From the NCBI GenBank assembly GCA_965249175.1, contig OZ252227.1, positions 3,286,001 to 3,350,000 of the forward strand: a DNA stretch of 64,000 nucleotides. The letters are read 5' to 3'. The DNA is from CAZYFH01 sp965249175 (GTDB lineage: Bacteria > Acidobacteriota > Vicinamibacteria > Vicinamibacterales > UBA8438). Every line of letters starts with the position of its first letter. Position 1 is the first letter of the stretch. Shown one piece after another: positions 58,111 to 64,000 of the stretch. The translations under genes were made by a program, and so were the position numbers. The notes beneath the pieces are model-generated. The model saw only the letters and a list, made by a program, of their open reading frames with translations. It was not told where the DNA came from and searched no databases.

Positions 58111-59151
58111 CTATCGCGGCGCGTGCCGCGCGTCCTCCGCCGCTTCGGCAGCCTGTTGCTCTTCGAGCCGCGCCCCGACCAACGTGTTGTAGAGGCCGTA
58201 GTTCCCTTCATGGCACGCGTGCTCGAAAAGCGGGCCGATCGTTCGCGTCATCGGCATGTCCGCGGTCCACGGGGTCGCCCAGGTCGCGTCGTCCTCAACC
58301 GTGAATCGATAGGCGATGGCGTCGTCCGCCACGCGCGTGAAGCGCTCCGTCACGCGCATCGCGTCGCTGGATCCATTCAGCGGGTTCTTGCCGTTGAGGT
58401 TGGTCGTCTCGACGACGAGCGTCTCCCCCTCCCAGCGTCCGCGCGACATCCCCATCCACTGCCGGGCTTTGCCCGACGGCGCGTCGCGTCCGTCCAGCGG
58501 GATGATGCGCGCGTCATGAATCATCTCGACGAGGATCATGACGTGATCGCGATTCTGCACGATCTGGTAATTGCTGTTGTAGCCCGCGTTGAGCATCGGC
58601 GGGCCGGCGCCGCGCATGATGACGCACCGGTCGTCGAGCTGATTGGCCTCCGCGGAATCCCAGCGCCCGATCCGCTCGCGCACAGCCGCCACGGCGGCCG
58701 CTCGGCGCTGCCCCTCGGCGGTCACCGGTGGCAGTTTTCCGTTCGGCGGATCGACGATCAGCGACGTACGGAGATTGCGCGCAAAGGCCGACTGGCTACG
58801 ATCGAGCCCGAACTGGGTGAAGTCATAGTGCACGTCGGGAACGGTGCCCGGGACAGTTTGTGAGATCTCGACTTCCGCGCGCCCCTGTTCGATCGCCGCG
58901 GCTTCCTCCTCGGTATAGAACGGCTTCGTGACGCCATCCGGCCGCTCGAGGGGTGTGTAGGTCTGGTTGGTCCAGAACCCCTGAAGATCCGGGTGGCCAT
59001 CCGGCGTGCGCGGAGCAGTGTACGGCGTCTGGGCCTGCGCCTCGTTCGTTCCCACCGCGCCTTGGCCGGACACGGCCGCGGCGCCGAAGCACGCCACCGC
59101 ACCCACCACCGGCATCGTCATCAGGCCGACCGAGCGTCGTAGGCCTCGCAT
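58111..59151 (-). CDS. Secreted RTSLIVDPPDGRIP-family protein
   Basis: A 346-residue member with a signal peptide ending near AAVSGQ. Landmarks: PDGHPDLQGFWTNQTYTPLE, RTSLIVDPPNGKLP, YNSNYQIVQNRDHVMILVEM, HDARIIPLDGRDAPSG, RWEGETLVVETTNL and EHACHEGNYGL. As in DUF6152, an ATGCGCATGCG follows GGAGGG closely, so the second ATG (59151) is preferred over 59157. Three minus-strand genes (this, the divergent member and DUF6152) form one run of secreted proteins. Confidence 0.8.
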   Translation of the reverse strand: MRGLRRSVGLMTMPVVGAVACFGAAAVSGQGAVGTNEAQAQTPYTAPRTPDGHPDLQGFWTNQTYTPLERPDGVTKPFYTEEEAAAIEQGRAEVEISQTVPGTVPDVHYDFTQFGLDRSQSAFARNLRTSLIVDPPNGKLPPVTAEGQRRAAAVAAVRERIGRWDSAEANQLDDRCVIMRGAGPPMLNAGYNSNYQIVQNRDHVMILVEMIHDARIIPLDGRDAPSGKARQWMGMSRGRWEGETLVVETTNLNGKNPLNGSSDAMRVTERFTRVADDAIAYRFTVEDDATWATPWTADMPMTRTIGPLFEHACHEGNYGLYNTLVGARLEEQQAAEAAEDARHAPR

Positions 59152-59238
59152 GCGCATACCCTCCACTGGGACAGAACCGAGTCATTATGGCATCAAGGAT
59201 GCCGGCAAGTGGCCGGAATCCGCCTGTAGACTTGAGCG

Positions 59239-60168
59239 ATGATCAGACGATCCGACGCGGCCCGCCAACGCGGGCAACGTGGGCGGAACAGCGGATGGGT
59301 CCGCGCCGCCGCGGCGCTCTCTCTGGCGCTGCTGGGCATCGTGCCCGGTGTGTCCGGCGCCCGCGCCCCCGGACCGGCGACGCTCGGCGTGATGACCTTC
59401 AACATCCGCACGGCGAACACGAGTGACGGCGACAACGCCTGGTCATTCCGAAAAGCACTCGTGGCCGACACGATCGATCGGTTCGCCCCCGAGATCGCCG
59501 GTCTACAAGAGGTCATCGACGAGCAGATCGAGTACCTCGCCGCGTCGTTGCCGGACTATAGGTGGCTGGGGGTCGACCGCGGGCTCAACGGTGGCGAGGG
59601 ACTCAGCGAGTACACACCCATCTTCTACAGACACGCAGAGCTGAGCCCCATCGAGTCGGGCACCTTTTGGCTCTCGGCGACACCGGACGGACCGACCGGC
59701 ACTGGCTGGCGCCGCCGCGTGTCCCGGATCGTCACATGGGCCCGCTTCCACCACCGTCGGTCAGGACGGTTGATTTTCGTCTTCAACACCCATCTCACCC
59801 TGCGGCGTGGACCCCGGCAGGTCGCGTCCGCCCGGATGATCACCGATCGCGTGGCGGCGCTCCCGCCAGACAGCACGGTCATCGTCACTGGCGATTTCAA
59901 CGCCGTTGCGGAGACGAGCGACACATGGAGGGCTGCGACAGGCCAGGGACTGCGGGATGCGTGGGTCGTCGCCGATGCGCGCCACGGCCCGCCGCGGACG
60001 TCGAGCGATTTTCGACCACCGGAGGACGCCAACGAGGGCCGGATCGACTGGATCCTCGTCGGCGGTCCGCTCGGTGTCCAGTCGGTGGAGACGATTCTCC
60101 ACAATGCGGAGGGTCGCTATCCCTCCGACCACTATCCGGTCATGGCACGGGTCGAGTTTCGGGAGTAG
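59239..60168 (+). CDS. Secreted endonuclease/exonuclease/phosphatase family protein
   Basis: A 309-residue protein with a hydrophobic N-terminal signal or anchor (residues 20-40). GVMTFNIRTANTSDGDN, IAGLQEVIDEQIEYL, VTGDFNAVAETSDTW and YPSDHYPVMARVEF contain the Asn, Glu, Asp-Asn and Asp-His residues of the DNase I-like fold. Substrate might be a phosphodiester or a lipid phosphate. Gap to the next gene is 11 nt, but there is no functional link visible. Confidence 0.88.
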   Translation: MIRRSDAARQRGQRGRNSGWVRAAAALSLALLGIVPGVSGARAPGPATLGVMTFNIRTANTSDGDNAWSFRKALVADTIDRFAPEIAGLQEVIDEQIEYLAASLPDYRWLGVDRGLNGGEGLSEYTPIFYRHAELSPIESGTFWLSATPDGPTGTGWRRRVSRIVTWARFHHRRSGRLIFVFNTHLTLRRGPRQVASARMITDRVAALPPDSTVIVTGDFNAVAETSDTWRAATGQGLRDAWVVADARHGPPRTSSDFRPPEDANEGRIDWILVGGPLGVQSVETILHNAEGRYPSDHYPVMARVEFRE

Positions 60169-60179
60169 GCTAAGCCCCG

Positions 60180-62045
60180 GTGGACTCCACGCAATCAGGC
60201 GACGACGGAACGGCCGGCACCGATCCGCCGCACGACGCGGAGCGCGAGGCGTCGTCGGAGACCAGCCCGCGAAAGCGATTGGGTCGTCGGATCACCTCAA
60301 CGGCCGAGAAGCGCGCGGTCGCCACCACCGTCGCGGGCGCGGCCATGTTCGCCGCCCTGCGCCTGCTGACGCGGCGGCGCGCGGCCCGAAAGAAGCGTCG
60401 CGACAGCCTGTCGCCCGGCGACTTCGCGGCCGACGCGGCGGAGGCTGGGTCACCCGCGCCCGAGAGCACGGCGATCGCGCCGGACACCGATGCGTCCGAC
60501 GAGCCGACGGCGGTTCTCGCCGCGCGTCGCGCGGCGGCACAGCTCGGCGGTGGCCAGCCGCGCATCGACGCGCAGCACGCGCGTGGCAAGCTCACGGCCC
60601 GAGAACGCATCGACGTGATCCTCGACGCCGAATCGTTCGAAGAGCTCGGCCCGTATGTCGAACACCGGCATTCGGGATTGGGGCTCGAGCGACAACGATA
60701 TGCCGGGGACGGCGTGGTCACTGGCTTTGGCCTGATTGATGGTCGCCGGGTCGCGCTCTTCGCTCAGGATTTCACCGTATTGGGGGGCTCGTTCTCGGAA
60801 ACGCATTCCCTCAAGGTGGGCCGCCTCCTCGAGTCGGCCACCGCCGCGGGCGTGCCGATCATCGCCCTGCTCGACTCGGTGGGCGCCCGGATTCAGGAAG
60901 GTGTGTGGAGTCTCGCCGGGTTCGGCGATCTCTTCTGGCGCAACACGCAGGCGAGCGGCGTGGTCCCCCAGATCAGCCTCATGCTCGGCCCGTGCGCGGG
61001 CGGCGCGGTCTACTCTCCGGGCCTGACCGACTTCGTCATCATGACGCGCGGCAGCAGCTATATGTTCATCACAGGGCCGGACGTGATCCGAACCGTGACC
61101 GGGGAGGAAGTGGACGTCGAGACGCTGGGCGGGGCGGAAGTCCACACGGCCCGTTCGGGCGTCGCGCACTTCGTCGCCGACGACGAGGAGTCGGCGTTGC
61201 ATCTGACACGCCGGCTGCTGAGCTACCTCCCGTCGAACAACGCGGACGACCCGCCGGCGATCGACCCTGACGACGACCTCGAGCCCGACGCCGAGGAGCT
61301 GGACGACCTCCTGCCCGACACTGCCGAGGTCGCCTACGATGTCCGGGACGCCATCCGGCTGATCGCCGACCGGGAGTCGTTTCTCGAGGTGCACGGCGCC
61401 TTCGCCCAGAATGCCGTGGTCGGGTTCGCGCGTCTGGCAGGTCGCGTCGTGGGGTTCGTGGCCAACCAGCCGGCCCATCTCGCCGGCGTGCTCGACATCG
61501 ACGCATCCGACAAGATCGCGCGGTTCATCCGCTTTGCCGACGCGTTCAACATTCCGATCGTGACGCTCGTCGACTGTCCCGGGTTTCTGCCCGGCGCGGG
61601 CCAGGAGCATCAGGGCATCATCCGTCACGGCGCGAAGGTCGTCTACGCGTACGCGGAAGCGACGGTGCCCAAGATCTCGATCGTGCTCCGCAAGGCCTAT
61701 GGCGGGGCCTACATCGTCATGAGCAGCCGGATGATCCGCACCGACGTCTGCCTGGCGTGGCCCACTGCTGAGATCGCCGTCATGGGGTCGAAGGGCGCGG
61801 TGAGCATCCTCCACGCGCGCCAGCTGGCCGCCCTCGACGCACGCGACCGCGAAGCGGAACGCGGGCGGCTCGAGGACGAGTTCCAGCGGCAGTTCAATTC
61901 GCCGTTCGTCGCGGCGGCGTCGGGACACCTCGACGACGTGATCTACCCGCGCGAGACCCGGGCCCGCGCGATCGCCGCGCTCGAGTTCCTGAAGGACAAG
62001 CAGGCGACGTCGTTACCGAAGAAGCACGGCACCATTCCTCTCTGA
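60180..62045 (+). CDS. Acyl-CoA carboxyltransferase / sodium-pump decarboxylase alpha-like subunit
   Basis: A 621-residue carboxyltransferase. LLDSVGARIQEGVWSLAG, GPCAGGAVYSPGLTDFVIMT and VDCPGFLPGAGQEHQGIIRH are acyl-CoA-binding and oxyanion blocks of the PccB/MmdA family, and KISIVLRKAYGGAYIVMSSR follows. With OadG-, biotin- and OadB-like genes behind it, the complex should be a Na+-translocating decarboxylase such as methylmalonyl-CoA decarboxylase (mmdA-mmdD-mmdC-mmdB order). An unusual 105-residue N-terminal extension carries a short hydrophobic stretch (ATTVAGAAMFAALRLL) followed by Arg-rich sequence. GTG start. Confidence 0.9.
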   Translation: MDSTQSGDDGTAGTDPPHDAEREASSETSPRKRLGRRITSTAEKRAVATTVAGAAMFAALRLLTRRRAARKKRRDSLSPGDFAADAAEAGSPAPESTAIAPDTDASDEPTAVLAARRAAAQLGGGQPRIDAQHARGKLTARERIDVILDAESFEELGPYVEHRHSGLGLERQRYAGDGVVTGFGLIDGRRVALFAQDFTVLGGSFSETHSLKVGRLLESATAAGVPIIALLDSVGARIQEGVWSLAGFGDLFWRNTQASGVVPQISLMLGPCAGGAVYSPGLTDFVIMTRGSSYMFITGPDVIRTVTGEEVDVETLGGAEVHTARSGVAHFVADDEESALHLTRRLLSYLPSNNADDPPAIDPDDDLEPDAEELDDLLPDTAEVAYDVRDAIRLIADRESFLEVHGAFAQNAVVGFARLAGRVVGFVANQPAHLAGVLDIDASDKIARFIRFADAFNIPIVTLVDCPGFLPGAGQEHQGIIRHGAKVVYAYAEATVPKISIVLRKAYGGAYIVMSSRMIRTDVCLAWPTAEIAVMGSKGAVSILHARQLAALDARDREAERGRLEDEFQRQFNSPFVAAASGHLDDVIYPRETRARAIAALEFLKDKQATSLPKKHGTIPL

Positions 62046-62053
62046 TCCTCCGG

Positions 62054-62479
62054 ATGTCACCACAGCTCGCCACAGTCCTCGAAATCGCCGCGGTCGGTGC
62101 CACGCTGCTCTTCGCGGCACTCGCGGGTCTGATCGGGCTGATGTACATCCTGACCAGCCCGTGGCCGCGTGCCCGGCGGGCGAGACCGGCCGGTCAGCCA
62201 CCCACATCGACCGCCACGGCGCTCGCTGAGACGACCGACGAACGACCGACCGCCGAAGAGGAGGCCGCGCAGGAGGCCGAGGAACGCGACCGGCAGCGGC
62301 GCGCGGTTGCGCTGGCGGCGGCGGTGGCCTGCGCAGACAGCGGACGCGTGGCCGCAACCGTGCCGGAGGCGCCGCCCGAGTGGCGACGCCTGCACCGCAC
62401 CCGACGTCTGAACCAGCCACGGTCCCGCACACGGGCGCGTAGTCTGCTGCGGGTGACTATGTCCAGGAGCCCGTGGTGA
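62054..62479 (+). CDS. OadG-like decarboxylase gamma subunit
   Basis: A 141-residue protein with one N-terminal TM helix (LEIAAVGATLLFAALAGLIG, LMYIL) and a charged, Ala/Glu/Arg-rich cytoplasmic tail. This is the pattern of OadG/MmdD subunits that assemble the decarboxylase complex at the membrane. It begins 8 nt after the carboxyltransferase and overlaps the biotin carrier by 7 nt. Sequence identity to known OadG is low; the call rests on topology and context. Confidence 0.75.
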   Translation: MSPQLATVLEIAAVGATLLFAALAGLIGLMYILTSPWPRARRARPAGQPPTSTATALAETTDERPTAEEEAAQEAEERDRQRRAVALAAAVACADSGRVAATVPEAPPEWRRLHRTRRLNQPRSRTRARSLLRVTMSRSPW

Positions 62480-62937
62480 AGCGATATCGAGTCACGATCG
62501 ACGGCCGCATCTACGACGTCGAGATCGACGACCCGAGGGCACGCCCCGTGACGGCGCGGTTGTCGGGGGTCGCCTATTCCGTCGACGTGGAGCCGGCCCG
62601 TTCCAGTGACACCGACGCCTCGGTCCCGGCGTCCGCCGACGGCGCGGAACCTGACCGGGCGCCGCCACCAGACGCGGCGCCAGAGGCGCCGGTCATGACA
62701 GGCCCCATCGTGGGAGACGCGCAGGCCCTCACCGCGCCAATCCCGGGCGTCGTGGCGTCGGTGGTGGCGACCGTCGGCCAGGCGGTCGAGCGCGGCGACG
62801 AGCTACTCACAATCGAAGCGATGAAGATGTTCAACGTGATGCGCTCCCCGTGGGCGGGAACCGTCGCCACGATTCATGTCACCGAAGGCGAGCGCGTCGT
62901 CCACGGCCAACCGCTCGTGACATTTGGCCCGAGTTAG
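62473..62937 (+). CDS. Biotin carrier protein of the sodium-pump decarboxylase
   Basis: A 154-residue protein. The N-terminal beta-rich part (RYRVTIDGRIYDVEIDDP) precedes a Pro/Ala linker (residues 45-80) and a biotinyl domain. The biotinylation site is Lys in EAMKM (ELLTIEAMKMFNVMRSPWAG). The flexible linker is typical of MmdC. GTG at 62473 or 62476. The 136-bp gap to the OadB gene contains inverted GC-rich stretches (GCGGCCGC at both ends of a 44-bp span) and no other gene. Confidence 0.92.
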   Translation: MVKRYRVTIDGRIYDVEIDDPRARPVTARLSGVAYSVDVEPARSSDTDASVPASADGAEPDRAPPPDAAPEAPVMTGPIVGDAQALTAPIPGVVASVVATVGQAVERGDELLTIEAMKMFNVMRSPWAGTVATIHVTEGERVVHGQPLVTFGPS

Positions 62938-63073
62938 TCGGGGCTTCGCCCGAACCCCTACGCGGCCGCTCCGCGGGGACCCCGAGAGCCCCACTCCGCG
63001 GCCGCGGGGCGCGCGCGTGCGCGCCCAGGCCGGAGCCGACCGTCGAACGAGTGCATAATCCTCGTTTCGTCTC

Positions 63074-64000
63074 ATGATTCCTACGATCACGCCGGAAGCA
63101 CTCTTGATGTTCGCGGTGGGGGGGCTGCTCCTCTACTTCGCCATCGTCAAGGAATACGAGCCGACGCTCCTGCTCCCGATCGGTTTCGGCGTGCTGCTCG
63201 GCAACCTCCCCAACTCCCCGCTCAATCATCCGGGCGGGATGCTCTACATCCTCAACGAGGTCGGCATTCAAACCGAGCTCTTCCCGCTGTTCATCTTCAT
63301 TGGCATCGGCGCCATGATGGACTTCCGGCCGCTGTTGTCACAGCCGATCTTTGCCATCCTGGGGGCGGCGGGTCAGCTCGGCATCTTCGCGACCCTCATC
63401 CTGGCCACGCTCCTGGGCTTCCCGCTGAACCAGGCCGCGTCGATCGCCGTGATTGGCGCCATCGACGGCCCGACGAGCATCTACGTCTCCTCGTTGCTCG
63501 CGCCGGAGCTGCTCGCGCCGATCGCGGTGACGGCGTACTCCTATATGAGCCTGGTGCCGATCATCCAGCCGCCGATCATGCGACTCATGACCACACGCGC
63601 GGAGCGCCGGATTCGCATGGAGTACGCCCCGCGCCCCGTCGCCCGGACCGCGGTGATCGCTTTTCCGATTGTCGTGACCCTGGTCGTCGGCATTCTCGTC
63701 CCGCAGTCGGCGCCACTCGTCGCAACGTTGATGTTCGGCAACCTGCTGAAGGAGTCCGGCGTGGTCCCGCAGCTGTCGAAGTCGGCGTCCAACGAGCTCG
63801 CGAACCTCTCGACCCTGTTTCTCGCCCTCACGATCGGTAGCTTGATGCAGGCCGAGGTGTTCCTCCAGCGGCAAACACTCTTCATCCTCGTCCTCGGCCT
63901 CGGGGCGTTTGTGTTCGACACGGTCGCCGGCGTCCTCTTTGGCAAGCTGCTGGCCGTCGCGACGAAAGGCAAGATCAACCCACTCGTCGGAGCCGCCGGC
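63074..64000 (+). CDS. oadB: Sodium-pumping decarboxylase beta subunit (OadB/MmdB), 3' truncated by window end
   Basis: 309 codons are visible with no stop before the window ends. The protein is a multi-TM channel subunit: LYFAIVKEYEPTLLLPIGFG, LFIFIGIGAMMDFRPLL and AVIGAIDGPTSIYVSSLLAP. The Asp in DGPTSIYVS corresponds to the essential Na+-coupling aspartate of OadB. It decarboxylates carboxybiotin and moves sodium out. The sodium gradient could drive the symporter at 22917-24833; that is an inference. Start ATG 63074 is unambiguous by homology. Confidence 0.93.
   Translation, partial: MIPTITPEALLMFAVGGLLLYFAIVKEYEPTLLLPIGFGVLLGNLPNSPLNHPGGMLYILNEVGIQTELFPLFIFIGIGAMMDFRPLLSQPIFAILGAAGQLGIFATLILATLLGFPLNQAASIAVIGAIDGPTSIYVSSLLAPELLAPIAVTAYSYMSLVPIIQPPIMRLMTTRAERRIRMEYAPRPVARTAVIAFPIVVTLVVGILVPQSAPLVATLMFGNLLKESGVVPQLSKSASNELANLSTLFLALTIGSLMQAEVFLQRQTLFILVLGLGAFVFDTVAGVLFGKLLAVATKGKINPLVGAAG

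Noticed and set aside
62938..63073. Terminator or regulatory hairpin in the GC-rich gap
   Set aside because: GCGGCCGC occurs twice as an inverted pair but there is no T-tract and strong GC bias makes such palindromes likely by chance; operon continuity to the OadB gene argues against termination.
1..64000. tRNA, rRNA, CRISPR arrays, prophage or origin of replication
   Set aside because: No cloverleaf with GGTTCRA arm, no rRNA-like conserved stretch, no evenly spaced direct repeats and no phage structural genes were recognised by reading; a tRNAscan or Infernal search would be decisive.

Overview
The window is 64 kb of GC-rich, densely coding DNA with many ATGA/GTGA start-stop overlaps. No rRNA, tRNA, CRISPR array or phage module is visible. 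The gene content points to Acidobacteriota, probably a Vicinamibacteria-like lineage. Reasons are the many secreted PQQ-type beta-propellers, a DUF5916 outer-membrane barrel, DUF6152 and DUF1326 proteins, Tat-exported hydrolases, and repeated copies of a secreted family with the motif RTSLIVDPPDGRIP. The lineage is an inference from family content; no marker gene is present.

Layout. 1-1.7 kb: end of an ABC-2 exporter and a DUF1326 gene with no normal start codon. 1.7-22.8 kb: a periplasmic catabolic region with carboxylesterase, LVIVD propeller, PQQ-like propellers, an SGNH-hydrolase fusion, alpha/beta hydrolase, arylsulfotransferase-like protein, double carboxymuconolactone-decarboxylase-like protein, gluconolactonase-like protein and a quinoprotein dehydrogenase. 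22.9-25.6 kb: a sodium:solute symporter coupled to a CDP-alcohol phosphatidyltransferase. 25.9-28.3 kb: a six-TM ABC-type membrane protein followed by an intact insertion sequence. 28.3-34.5 kb: DUF5916 barrel, more secreted proteins, a third PQQ-like propeller and an outer-membrane protein.

34.7-40.8 kb is a tightly coupled operon: ABC exporter, two glycosyltransferases, PIG-L deacetylase and a zinc-finger methyltransferase. 41-42.5 kb holds a CPBP protein, an orphan CopG-like antitoxin and a decayed REP-associated tyrosine transposase among REP hairpins. 42.5-44.6 kb: LTA-synthase-like sulfatase and DoxX. 44.7-54.2 kb is the most intriguing region: FkbM and other methyltransferases, creatininase-family amidohydrolase, GTP cyclohydrolase II, RibD-type reductase, a six-carboxytetrahydropterin-synthase-like protein lacking its usual active-site residues, a BchC-like dehydrogenase, a GT4 glycosyltransferase, a lysylphosphatidylglycerol-synthase-type membrane protein and a CDP-alcohol phosphatidyltransferase. 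I read it as a candidate pathway taking GTP through a riboflavin/pterin-like intermediate to a methylated, glycosylated, possibly lipid-linked product. The product is unknown.

54.3-60.2 kb: a Tat-exported amine oxidase, more RTSLIVDPPDGRIP-family proteins, DUF6152 and a secreted endonuclease/phosphatase. 60.2 kb to the end: a sodium-translocating acyl-CoA decarboxylase operon (carboxyltransferase, OadG-like, biotin carrier, OadB cut by the window end).

Repeats include a family of roughly 20-bp REP hairpins, often paired and bounded by GTAG/CTAC, and traces of the insertion-sequence ends (CTAGCAGCCC), including a 48-bp two-ended relic inside the candidate biosynthetic operon.
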